A stretch of 9,294 bases of DNA from an uncultured Alphaproteobacteria bacterium (GCA_938003575.1 CALKYG010000345.1:1-9294), one strand, 5' to 3'; shown: positions 1 through 6,578, numbered from the stretch's first letter. The notes: a model not told the origin generated them from the letters alone. Program-made: numbers and translations.

Positions 1-1113
1 GTCAAGACGGATGCTGATGCAGCCGTCGCCGCCATCAGGGCCGGCGCCAAGGAATTCATTCCTCTTCCGCCGGATGCGCTGCTGATTGCAGCGGTGCTCG
101 AAGCGGTCGCAGAGGAATCCAGCGACCTCATCGCCGTCGACCCGGCGATGAAAAAAGTAATCGTCCTCGCCGATCAGGTCGCCCCCTCGGAAGCCTCGAT
201 CCTTATTACGGGCGAGTCCGGCGTCGGCAAGGAAGTCATCGCCAAACGCCTGCACGCCAAGTCGCGCCGGGCCGACAAGCCGCTGATATCGATCAATTGC
301 GCGGCGATCCCGGAAAGTCTTCTTGAGTCAGAACTCTTCGGTCATGAGAAGGGCGCCTTCACCGGCGCCGTCGCACGCCGCATCGGCAAGTTTGAGGAGG
401 CGGACGGCGGCACCATCCTGCTCGACGAAATCTCGGAAATGGATGTGCGCCTCCAGGCGAAGCTCTTGCGCGTCCTCCAGGAGCGGGTCGTCGACCGCGT
501 CGGCGGAACGAAACCGGTGAAGATCAACATTCGTGTGCTGGCGACTTCGAACCGCAATCTTGCTGACGAAGTGAAGAAAGGGAATTTCCGAGAGGACCTT
601 CTCTTCCGCCTTAACGTCGTGAACCTGACAGTGCCGCCGCTGCGGCAACGCCCGGCAGACGTCGTCGCCCTCGCCGAACATTTTGCGAAGAAGTTCGCCG
701 ATCTGAACGGCGTCCCTTTCCGTCCGCTGTCGGAAGCCGCCCGCATCGCTGTCGCCGGCGCCAGATGGCCGGGCAATGTCCGAGAACTGGAAAACGCGAT
801 GCACCGCGCCGTCCTGCTGTCTGCCGGCGAGGTCATTGAACGGGAGGCGATCCGTCTGCCCGATGGGTCTGACCTTGCGCCGAAGACTCCCGATATCGAG
901 AGCGCCGCGAAGGGCGAAACGCTGGTCGGCAAAACCGTCGCCGAAGTCGAACAGGCGCTGATCCTGAAGACGCTGGACCATTGCTTCGGCAATCGAACGC
1001 ATGCCGCTACAATCCTCGGCATTTCAATAAGAACGCTGCGCAACAAACTAAAGCAATACGCGGATGAAGGCGTCGCCGTCCCGACCCCTGCCGCCGAACG
1101 CGCGAGCGCCTGA
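1..1113 (+). CDS. flbD: FlbD-type sigma-54 dependent flagellar transcription activator (5' end outside window)
   Basis: The frame is open from base 1, so the gene starts upstream of the window. The first ~40 codons read as the C-terminal end of a response-regulator receiver domain (GAKEFIPLPPDA at about 46-81). A full AAA+ sigma-54 activation domain follows: Walker A GESGVGKE at 211-234, the sigma-54 contact loop GAFTGA at 352-369, Walker B GGTILLDEI near 406-432, and WPGNVRELENAMHRA near 766-810. The C-terminus is a Fis-type helix-turn-helix (NRTHAATILGISIRTLRNKL, about 991-1050). The sequence strongly resembles Caulobacter FlbD from memory. FlbD activates class III/IV flagellar promoters with RpoN, represses early ones, and in Caulobacter is controlled by the assembly-sensing partner FliX (established for the family, not visible here). 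The stop lies 3 bases before flhA, which implies cotranscription and probably translational coupling. Only the degree of N-terminal truncation is uncertain. Confidence 0.95.
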   Translation, partial: VKTDADAAVAAIRAGAKEFIPLPPDALLIAAVLEAVAEESSDLIAVDPAMKKVIVLADQVAPSEASILITGESGVGKEVIAKRLHAKSRRADKPLISINCAAIPESLLESELFGHEKGAFTGAVARRIGKFEEADGGTILLDEISEMDVRLQAKLLRVLQERVVDRVGGTKPVKINIRVLATSNRNLADEVKKGNFREDLLFRLNVVNLTVPPLRQRPADVVALAEHFAKKFADLNGVPFRPLSEAARIAVAGARWPGNVRELENAMHRAVLLSAGEVIEREAIRLPDGSDLAPKTPDIESAAKGETLVGKTVAEVEQALILKTLDHCFGNRTHAATILGISIRTLRNKLKQYADEGVAVPTPAAERASA

Positions 1114-1116
1114 CGG

Positions 1117-3207
1117 ATGGCTGCCGCTGCAAGCCTTACCAGCCTGCTGTCACCTGCGAAGCTGAAATCGCTGGCGCGCAGCGACGTCGTCTTTGCAGCA
1201 GCCATCATGTCGATGCTGGCCTTGCTCGTCCTGCCGACGCCGCGTTTCCTGCTCGATTTACTCCTCGCGCTTTCGATCACCTTGTCGGTCACGGTGCTGA
1301 TGACTGCGTTGTTTACACGCAGGGCGCTCGAATTTTCGACCTTCCCGGCGATCTTGCTGATCTCAACGCTCTTCAGGCTCGGCCTGAACGTCGCCTCGAC
1401 GCGGCTTATACTCGCCAACGGGCATGAAGGCCCGGACGCCGCAGGGCATGTAATCGAGGCTTTTGGCGGCTTCGTGATGCAGGGAAATTTCGTCATCGGG
1501 ATCATCGTCTTCGTGATCCTCGTGATTGTGAACTTCGTCGTCATCACGCGCGGATCCGGCCGCATAGCCGAAGTCGCAGCCCGGTTTTCGCTGGATGCGA
1601 TGCCCGGCAAGCAAATGGCGATCGACGCCGATCTTTCTTCGGGTCTGATCAATGAGACCGAAGCGAAGGCCCGCCGCAAACAGCTTGAAGACGAATCGAA
1701 TTTTTACGGCGCCATGGACGGCGCCTCAAAATATGTTCGCGGCGACGCTATTGCGGGAATTCTGATTACGCTCGTCAATATCCTTGGCGGCATCTTCATC
1801 GGCGTTCTTCAAAACGGGTTGACGCTCGATGAGGCCAGTCAAAGCTATACGCTGCTGACCGTCGGCGACGGCCTTGTCAGCCAGATTCCGGCGCTCATCG
1901 TATCGGTCGCGGCCGGCCTTCTCGTTTCAAAGGCGGGTGTGGAAGGCTCGGCGGACAAAGCGCTCGGCGAACAGTTTGCGGAACATCCAAAAGCGCTCGC
2001 CATCGTTTCCGCGGTGTTGGCGATCTTCGCGGTTCTCCCCGGCATGCCGTTCGCTCCGTTCATGCTGCTTGCCGCCCTCGTCGGTTTGGTTGCGATGGCG
2101 GTGATGAAGCGCAAGGAAGCGAAAGCCGAAGATGAAATGAAGAAGGCGCAGACAAGCGTTCGCCAGAAGACGGAAGACGACCCTGCATCCATGCTGGCGA
2201 TGGACGATCTGCGGATCGAAGTGGGTTACGGCTTGTTGCCGCTGATTGCGGACGGCCCGGGACCGAAGCTCACTGACCAGATCAAGGCGCTGCGCCGGGC
2301 CATTGCGCAGGATATCGGCTTTGTCACGCCGCCGGTGCGCATCCTCGACAACATGCACCTCGGAGCAAATGAGTACGTCATACGCCTTAAGGAGCAGGAA
2401 GCAGGCCGCGGTTCTGTGCGGCCGGGCTCTTATCTTATCATGGATCCGAGCGGGCGCCGCCTCGACTTCGTCGGCGAAATGACGAAAGAGCCGGCGTTTG
2501 GTCTCGACGCAATGTGGATCGACGAAAGCCAACGCCAATCGGCGACATTGCGCGGCCTGACCGTTGTCGACGCCGCAACAGTGCTGACGACCCATCTCAC
2601 CGAGATCATACGCGCTGAGGCGCCGGCGCTTCTTTCCTATGCTGAGACCAAAAAGCTGCTCGATACGCTTTCCGACCGGCATCGCCAGCTCGTCGCCGAT
2701 ATCGTTCCGAGCGTTGTTTCGGTCTCAACGATTCAGCGCGTGCTGCAGGCGCTGATCGCGGAGCGCGTATCGGTCCGCGACTTGCCCGCAATCCTTGAAG
2801 CCATTGCCGAGGTCGCGCCAAACAATTCCAATATCATCCAGATCGCAGAGCATGTGCGAGCGCGGCTCGCCCGCCAGATCTGCGGCGCGCTCAAAGGTCC
2901 GGACGGCGCAGCGCCCATCGTCACGCTGTCGTCGGAATGGGAGCGCGCCTTTGCCGAAAATCTTGTCGGCGCTGGCGACGACCGCCAACTCGCACTGCCG
3001 CCGTCAAAGATCCAGGAATTTGTCGCCGCCGTCTTGCGCAAGCTCGAGGACGCCGCCTCCTCCGGATACGCTGCAGCGCTCGTCACCAGCGCCGGCGTCC
3101 GGCCGTTTGTGCGCTCTGTGATAGAGCGCGTCAGGCCGCAGACCATGGTGCTTTCGCAGAACGAGATTCACCCGCAAATCCGCCTCCGCAATCTCGGCTC
3201 CGTTTAG
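1117..3207 (+). CDS. flhA: Flagellar biosynthesis protein FlhA (type III export gate)
   Basis: A 696-residue FHIPEP-family protein, the usual length for FlhA (about 690-700). The N-terminal half (residues ~23-331) carries about eight hydrophobic segments. Between them is the family signature in the cytoplasmic FHIPEP loop: GRIAEVAARFSLDAMPGKQ starting near residue 148, followed by MAIDADLSSG and NFYGAMDGASKYVRGDAIAG. The C-terminal half (~350-696) is the cytoplasmic domain that forms the nonameric ring and docks export chaperone-substrate complexes. FlhA with FlhB, FliP, FliQ and FliR makes the inner-membrane export gate of the flagellar secretion system. The Caulobacter orthologue is also called FlbF. 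The ATG at 1117 lies 3 bases after the flbD stop with only a weak purine-rich SD in the flbD tail, which suggests translational coupling. No frameshift or missing region is seen. Confidence 0.98.
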   Translation: MAAAASLTSLLSPAKLKSLARSDVVFAAAIMSMLALLVLPTPRFLLDLLLALSITLSVTVLMTALFTRRALEFSTFPAILLISTLFRLGLNVASTRLILANGHEGPDAAGHVIEAFGGFVMQGNFVIGIIVFVILVIVNFVVITRGSGRIAEVAARFSLDAMPGKQMAIDADLSSGLINETEAKARRKQLEDESNFYGAMDGASKYVRGDAIAGILITLVNILGGIFIGVLQNGLTLDEASQSYTLLTVGDGLVSQIPALIVSVAAGLLVSKAGVEGSADKALGEQFAEHPKALAIVSAVLAIFAVLPGMPFAPFMLLAALVGLVAMAVMKRKEAKAEDEMKKAQTSVRQKTEDDPASMLAMDDLRIEVGYGLLPLIADGPGPKLTDQIKALRRAIAQDIGFVTPPVRILDNMHLGANEYVIRLKEQEAGRGSVRPGSYLIMDPSGRRLDFVGEMTKEPAFGLDAMWIDESQRQSATLRGLTVVDAATVLTTHLTEIIRAEAPALLSYAETKKLLDTLSDRHRQLVADIVPSVVSVSTIQRVLQALIAERVSVRDLPAILEAIAEVAPNNSNIIQIAEHVRARLARQICGALKGPDGAAPIVTLSSEWERAFAENLVGAGDDRQLALPPSKIQEFVAAVLRKLEDAASSGYAAALVTSAGVRPFVRSVIERVRPQTMVLSQNEIHPQIRLRNLGSV

Positions 3208-3283
3208 GCCTTGTCCGACCTTCAACCTGTTGCGACTCCAATCGCAGACGCCGCCTTGCGCCCGGACCGCCGCCGATTGATAC

Positions 3284-3295
3284 TGACGGCCGTCA
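3284..3295. promoter_or_regulatory. 12-base perfect palindrome just upstream of the FlhF-like gene
   Basis: TGACGGCCGTCA is its own reverse complement and ends 19 bases before the ATG at 3315, partly overlapping the weak SD-like ACGGAG at 3295-3300. It could be a protein-binding site or an RNA hairpin seed in the leader. In a GC-rich genome a 12-base palindrome can also arise by chance. No binding protein is assigned. Confidence 0.25.
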
Positions 3296-3314
3296 CGGAG
3301 TTGCGTCCAATCCA

Positions 3315-4424
3315 ATGATGAAGTTCATCGCCTCGACTGCCGATGCCGCAAAAGCCAAAGCGAAGCGCGCGCTCGGCGATCATGTAACGATCGTTTCGGT
3401 TCGCAACCTTCCTTCGGGCGACTTCGAGGTGTCGGCGACCGATGGGCCGGCGCCCGCTGTTCCGCCCCAACCGGTTGAAGCGCGCTTTGGCGATCACACG
3501 CGGCAGGTGTTTGACGACGCTCTGGTGCGCGGCGTGCAAACTTCAACGGGCGCCAGACTGAACGAACCCCTGGAGCAGAAGTTCGGGCAGGATGCGCTGC
3601 AACGCCTCTCAAACGAGCTTTCCGGACGCCCACAGCGAGCGGGCCCGGCAGACATGTCGGACCGTACTGCGCGCACGATGGCGGACGCCCTTGCCCCGCA
3701 AGGCTTCAGCGACGACCTCATTGCTGCGGTCGTCGGCGGCGCACGCAAGGCGGAAATTGACGACGACTTGAGGCGCCTCGAGGTCGGATTGAGCGAAACA
3801 TTCGATTTCGCACCGATTAATTTTTCACCCATGTCGCCGATCATGCTTGTCGGGCCGACCGGCGCCGGCAAAACATCCTGCGGTGCGAAGCTTGCGGCTG
3901 CGGCGCTGAACAAGGGGGCAGCGGCCTTCATTATGTCTGCAGATGTCGGTCGCGCAGGCGCAATTGACCAGATCAAGGCTTACGGCGACGCGCTCGGCGC
4001 TGATTACTACATAACCGAAACGCCTCATGACGTCTCCGCCGCCTTAAGATCCAAGAGGCCGACCGGCGCTGTCATTCTGGATACGCCTGGAATCAGCCCC
4101 TACGATTCTGGCGATTTCGCCGCCCTTAAGTCCTTCCGCGAGGCGACAAATGGGGAAGCCGTCCTCGTGCTGCCTGCGAGCGGCGATCCTGAAGAATTCA
4201 AGGACTGGGCGGCGGCCTTTCGCGAATTCGGGGCGCGCCGGATCATTATAACGAAATTCGACGCAACGCGCCGCGTCGGCGCCGCGCTCAGCGCCGCTTA
4301 CGCCGGAAAATTCGCACTTGCCCATTTTTCGCAGACTCCGTTCATTTCCGAAGGGCTACTCGACGCCGCACCGGAATTCCTGGCAAGGCGTCTCCTCGCA
4401 AGCCGCCCGGCGCGCCTCGGATAA
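3315..4424 (+). CDS. flhF: FlhF-like SRP-family GTPase
   Basis: From the ATG at 3315 (MMKFIASTADAAKAKAKRAL) the product is 369 residues. The first ~45 residues resemble the FlhF B domain (a short basic helix, then a VTIVSVRNL-type strand). Residues ~46-110 are a variable linker, ~115-160 a helical N-like region, and ~173-369 an SRP-type G domain. Visible motifs: G1 GPTGAGKT at residues 180-187, a G2-like DVGRAGAIDQIKAY at 210-223, G3 DTPG at 256-259, G4 TKFD at 313-316, and a G5-like SQTPFISEGL near 339. FlhF GTPases act at the membrane to place and number flagella, usually with the ATPase FlhG. Position 107 bases after flhA fits flhF. DTYR-to-DVGR and DTAGR-to-DTPGI are departures from the usual motifs, so a divergent FlhF or flagellar-associated SRP-GTPase paralogue is possible. 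The frame is open farther upstream into flhA, but no ATG/GTG with a better SD is seen there. Confidence 0.8.
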   Translation: MMKFIASTADAAKAKAKRALGDHVTIVSVRNLPSGDFEVSATDGPAPAVPPQPVEARFGDHTRQVFDDALVRGVQTSTGARLNEPLEQKFGQDALQRLSNELSGRPQRAGPADMSDRTARTMADALAPQGFSDDLIAAVVGGARKAEIDDDLRRLEVGLSETFDFAPINFSPMSPIMLVGPTGAGKTSCGAKLAAAALNKGAAAFIMSADVGRAGAIDQIKAYGDALGADYYITETPHDVSAALRSKRPTGAVILDTPGISPYDSGDFAALKSFREATNGEAVLVLPASGDPEEFKDWAAAFREFGARRIIITKFDATRRVGAALSAAYAGKFALAHFSQTPFISEGLLDAAPEFLARRLLASRPARLG

Positions 4425-4451
4425 GAGGCGCAAATACGGCATTTCGGCGGC

Positions 4452-4470
4452 AACATTAATGTTTGATTGA
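4452..4470. promoter_or_regulatory. AT-rich palindrome overlapping a near-consensus CtrA-like site
   Basis: AACATTAATGTT at 4452-4463 is a perfect 12-base palindrome in otherwise GC-rich sequence. Overlapping it, 4456-4470 reads TTAA-N7-TTGA, one base from the TTAA-N7-TTAA motif bound by the alphaproteobacterial cell-cycle regulator CtrA. It lies 86-104 bases upstream of the lipoprotein ATG at 4557, a reasonable place for promoter control. CtrA use is inferred from the likely lineage; one half site is imperfect and chance is possible. Confidence 0.3.
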
Positions 4471-4486
4471 CCGTGTCCGCAAAACA

Positions 4487-4506
4487 CCGGCTCGCAGCTA
4501 AGCCGG
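4487..4506 (+). terminator. Possible weak stem-loop after the FlhF-like gene
   Basis: CCGGCT (4487-4492) and AGCCGG (4501-4506) can pair as a 6-bp GC-rich stem with an 8-base loop, 62 bases after the stop at 4424. It is followed by CGCTTAATTC rather than a run of T. It could end flagellar transcripts weakly, or be leader structure of the next gene. Confidence 0.25.
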
Positions 4507-4556
4507 CGCTTAATTCAATCCTGCAACGATCCGACTCTCATCAATGGAGCCCGTCC

Positions 4557-5195
4557 ATGCGTCTTGCGATACTTTTCGCCCTCATCATTGGCGCGTCCGG
4601 CTGCGCGAGCGGGATGTCGAAAAAAGAATGTCTGTACGCGGATTGGCAAGCGATCGGATTCGAGGACGGCGCCCAGGGCCGCGCTGCGTCTGCGATCTCG
4701 GCGAGACGTGCGGCATGCGCCGACAAGGCGCGCGTGACGCCGGACATGGAGGCTTATTTGTCTGGACGGGAGAGAGGTCTTGACCAATTCTGCAGGCCTG
4801 CAAACGGCTTTGACTACGGCTCACGGGGATATTCGTATGCCGGCGCATGCGAAGGTCGCAATGAACGCCAATTCGTCGAGGCGTACGAGAAGGGGCTGAA
4901 GCTTTACGGGCTGGTAGCCAATTTCGAAGCATCCTCGCGCGCGCTCGCCGCCGCCCACGCCGATCTCGATAATCTGGACCACCAGATCGCGCACGCTCAG
5001 GCCGCGCTCGTCAATCCGGCGACGCCTCACCCCGCAAGGCTCGATCATCTCGCCGAGTTGAAGACTCTTTACGCCCGGCGCGACAAAGTTCGCGATTCAA
5101 TTCCGGTTCTCGCGGACGATGCCGAGGCCGCCGAGGCGGAACTTGAAGACTACAGGCGCGCGATGTCGGATCGCGCTTATTCACGCGCCCCTTAA
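4557..5195 (+). CDS. DUF2799-type small lipoprotein
   Basis: From the ATG at 4557 the product is 212 residues. It starts with a lipoprotein signal peptide: Arg2, a hydrophobic core (LAILFALIIG) and a lipobox-like ASGC ending at Cys16. The -3 residue is Ala rather than the usual Leu, a mild deviation. Ala at +2 would favour outer-membrane sorting. This start is preferred over a TTG 90 bases upstream because GGAG at 4546-4549 sits 7 bases before the ATG and the signal peptide then begins at residue 1. Residues ~28-118 carry the DUF2799-like pattern: DWQAIGFEDGAQGR (29-42), then YLSGRERGLDQFC (67-79), GFDYGSRGYSYAGAC (84-98) and FVEAYEKGLKLYG (106-118). Residues ~125-203 are Ala/Glu-rich and probably helical or coiled coil. 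The family has no known function to my knowledge. Its stop is 16 bases from the stop of the convergent PRC-barrel gene. Confidence 0.85.
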   Translation: MRLAILFALIIGASGCASGMSKKECLYADWQAIGFEDGAQGRAASAISARRAACADKARVTPDMEAYLSGRERGLDQFCRPANGFDYGSRGYSYAGACEGRNERQFVEAYEKGLKLYGLVANFEASSRALAAAHADLDNLDHQIAHAQAALVNPATPHPARLDHLAELKTLYARRDKVRDSIPVLADDAEAAEAELEDYRRAMSDRAYSRAP

Positions 5196-5211
5196 CCTCA
5201 TCCAGCGCGCG

Positions 5212-5562
5212 TCACTGCCCCTTGCGGCGCTGGCGCGCGGCGTAGAACCCGTCAATATCTTTGCGGTACGCTGGCGCGAAATCCGGGAACTTTCCGCGCG
5301 TGAAGCCGGGGGCGTCCCTGATCTCATCCGCATTGAAATTGAGAATGATCCGCTCATTCGCGAAATCGAGATCGGCCTCGCCGAACGGGATGACGACCTG
5401 CTTCTCGCCGATGCCCAACACGCCGCCGGTAGAAAACACAAGATACCGCATTTCACCTGACTGCGGGTCGAATATGAAATCCTCTGCATGGCCGAGAACG
5501 TCGCCGCCGCGGTTTACGATCTTGTGACGCCGAATGGTTTCGACGGAAAGAAATGAAGTCAT
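5212..5562 (-). CDS. PRC-barrel domain protein
   Basis: A 116-residue cytoplasmic protein starting at the ATG complementary to 5560-5562. That start is chosen because the minus strand reads AAAGGAG, a strong Shine-Dalgarno, about 6 bases upstream (5569-5575); the frame extends to 5640 but without comparable support. Residues ~5-62 fit a PRC-barrel: SVETIRRHKIVNRGGD, then VLGHAEDFIFDPQSGEMRY, then VFSTGGVLGIGEKQVVIPF, the last being a hallmark of bacterial PRC-barrel proteins. The tail (~75-116) is charged (PGFTRGKFPDFAPAYRKDID, then basic residues). PRC-barrels occur in photosynthetic reaction centre subunit H, in RimM, and in many small stand-alone proteins of stress or envelope context; the role here is unknown. 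Its SD lies in a predicted hairpin (see the separate entry). Confidence 0.9.
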   Translation of the reverse strand: MTSFLSVETIRRHKIVNRGGDVLGHAEDFIFDPQSGEMRYLVFSTGGVLGIGEKQVVIPFGEADLDFANERIILNFNADEIRDAPGFTRGKFPDFAPAYRKDIDGFYAARQRRKGQ

Positions 5563-5566
5563 GCGC

Positions 5567-5589
5567 GCTCCTTTCAGGATGAAAGGCGC
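5567..5589 (-). promoter_or_regulatory. Hairpin overlapping the PRC-barrel Shine-Dalgarno
   Basis: On the minus strand CCTTTCA (5586-5580) pairs perfectly with TGAAAGG (5576-5570) around a 3-base loop. After one mismatch, two further GC pairs extend the stem (5588-5589 with 5567-5568). The 3' arm contains most of the AAAGGAG ribosome-binding site of the gene starting at 5562. In an mRNA that begins upstream of 5589 the fold would hide the SD, so translation could be structure-controlled. The repeat is directly visible; the regulatory role is inferred. Confidence 0.45.
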
Positions 5590-5699
5590 CTTCGCGACAA
5601 TGCCGTCCCAACCAATGCCGAAGATCGGAAGGCGCACCAAAACTAAGGATAGAAATGGTGATTTCTCTGTCCGCCTTCAACCCTTTCCCGGGCGGCGGG

Positions 5700-5711
5700 T
5701 TTGACGTCAAA
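5700..5711. promoter_or_regulatory. TGACGTCA-centred 12-base palindrome
   Basis: TTTGACGTCAAA is a perfect palindrome lying directly against the strong inverted repeat that starts at 5712 and 138 bases upstream of the PRC-barrel ATG. It could be an operator for that gene, or simply the T-rich flank of the adjoining terminator-like hairpin. No cognate regulator is identified. Confidence 0.3.
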
Positions 5712-5745
5712 GAACCGCCGCCGGCGGGCGGTCCGGCGGCGGTTC
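5712..5745 (-). terminator. Strong GC-rich inverted repeat, probable terminator of the SLOG-like gene
   Basis: A perfect 13-bp inverted repeat (GAACCGCCGCCGG at 5712-5724, CCGGCGGCGGTTC at 5733-5745) surrounds an 8-base loop. Read on the minus strand the stem ends in ...GGTTC followed by TTTGACG, a modest U-rich tract (UUCUUU), 104 bases after the stop of the minus-strand gene ending at 5849. That orientation fits an intrinsic terminator. On the plus strand no T run follows. The stem is far stronger than a chance repeat; terminator function is inferred. Confidence 0.5.
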
Positions 5746-5848
5746 CAGTCAAGCGCCCCACAGGGGAGAGGGAGGGGACGCCTTAGGGACATCTAATGTG
5801 GTCGTTACGCTGGACTCTCTGGAGTGGATCACGCCGCCGCAGCGGAAT

Positions 5849-6337
5849 TCACAATCTTCGTGCGGTTTTCAGAATTGGGTCGAGAATGATGCCGGGTTTT
5901 CGAATTGACGCCGCATAGGCGACAATGTCCGCTGTCCCGCCGGCCCCGCGCGCCGGGCCGCCGTCCCACACGAAGAGCATCTGGTCTGAAAGATCTACGA
6001 CGAGGCGGCCGGCCTGAAGATAGGCTTCATCAGGCCCACCCGCTTCGACGCAAATCACACTCGTCGCCTGGCTGCGGAATTGTTCAAAATTGTTTTCGTG
6101 GCCAGCCTCGACCTTTGGCTCGCCGTCGCAACAAGGAACGACCGCCACCAGGCTTCCGCCCCTCGCCAGCACTGTATTCGCAAAAACCTGGTCTGCGCCG
6201 GTCGCCAGCGAGGTCAGTCCGGTAACATGCGGAAGGCTGACGATATGATGATCGATCGCTCGCCGCACCCAATCCCAATCGGCGCCGACGCGACGCCTGT
6301 GCCCGGACATGCCGATTTTCACGCCGGTCTCAGGCAT
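5849..6337 (-). CDS. Orphan SLOG-like Rossmannoid nucleotide-binding protein
   Basis: A 162-residue soluble protein with no signal peptide or membrane segment. It shows the layout of the SLOG/LOG-DprA-like Rossmann fold: an N-terminal strand and turn VKIGMSGHRRRVG (6-18), a second motif LTSLATGADQVFANTVLARGG (41-61, the GAD-type ligand loop), then LVAVVPCCDG, VVDLSDQMLFVWDG (113-126), and the glycine-rich turn GAGGTADIVAYA (131-142). SGHR..., SLATGAD..., WDG.PARG.GGTAD.V.YA resembles a family of short hypothetical proteins I recall from actinobacteria, which hints at transfer or a wide patchy distribution. SLOG domains make or sense nucleotide-derived ligands and often occur in conflict or stress systems (established for the superfamily); the ligand here is unknown. 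No obvious SD precedes the ATG at 6335-6337; an in-frame GTG (V6) or ATG (M10) inside is an alternative start. It has no TIR or membrane effector partner next to it. Confidence 0.8.
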   Translation of the reverse strand: MPETGVKIGMSGHRRRVGADWDWVRRAIDHHIVSLPHVTGLTSLATGADQVFANTVLARGGSLVAVVPCCDGEPKVEAGHENNFEQFRSQATSVICVEAGGPDEAYLQAGRLVVDLSDQMLFVWDGGPARGAGGTADIVAYAASIRKPGIILDPILKTARRL

Positions 6338-6349
6338 TTGAACAGAACC

Positions 6350-6368
6350 GCGAAAGCCCCGCTTTCGC
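6350..6368. promoter_or_regulatory. 8-bp inverted repeat in the leader of the SLOG-like gene
   Basis: GCGAAAGC (6350-6357) and GCTTTCGC (6361-6368) are perfect inverted repeats separated by CCC, beginning 13 bases upstream of the SLOG-like ATG on the minus strand. It could be an RNA hairpin in the 5' leader, relevant because that gene lacks a clear SD, or an operator in the divergent intergenic region. The remaining bases to 6578 hold no other structure I can support. Confidence 0.35.
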
Positions 6369-6578
6369 CGGCCTCAACCGGATTGCCGCCAAAATCCAAC
6401 TCCCCCGAAATTCCGCAATGCAAAAATGTCGGGCGCGATTTAGGACGAGTTTTCGGGATTCGGAAAGGGACTCCGCAAAAAACCGCTTCGCAGGCGCGGT
6501 AAAAATTGCACCTCGACCGGGCTCAAACGAATACGATAGACTGCCGAGGCGGGGGCTTGGCGGACCGAGGATTTTTTT

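Noticed and set aside
342..1679. Long minus-strand open frame (445 codons) across flbD and flhA
   Set aside because: It lies opposite two certain genes, has a low-complexity Ser/Arg/Ala composition and no recognisable domain; it is a codon-bias shadow in GC-rich DNA.
2937..3314. Upstream in-frame extension of the FlhF-like gene into flhA
   Set aside because: The extension overlaps 271 bases of the flhA coding sequence in another frame and reads as Arg/Pro-rich noise; FlhF-like similarity begins at the ATG at 3315.
4467..4556. TTG-initiated longer form of the DUF2799 lipoprotein
   Set aside because: It would place 30 residues ahead of a clear signal peptide and lipobox, while the ATG at 4557 has a good SD.
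5563..5640. Longer N-terminus for the PRC-barrel protein
   Set aside because: The strong SD precedes the ATG at 5562, and the extra residues overlap the SD-containing hairpin and show no family similarity.
6430..6475. Imperfect hairpin around GAGTTTTC...GGAAAGGGACTC
   Set aside because: It needs bulges and short stems; not distinguishable from chance.
6080..6502. Plus-strand open frame opposite the SLOG-like gene
   Set aside because: No recognisable motif and a composition typical of antisense frames; the minus-strand frame has coherent SLOG motifs.
6506..6534. Possible sigma-70 promoter TTGCAC-N17-GAATAC before 6579
   Set aside because: Only 3 of 6 and 2 of 6 bases match the consensus hexamers, too weak to annotate.
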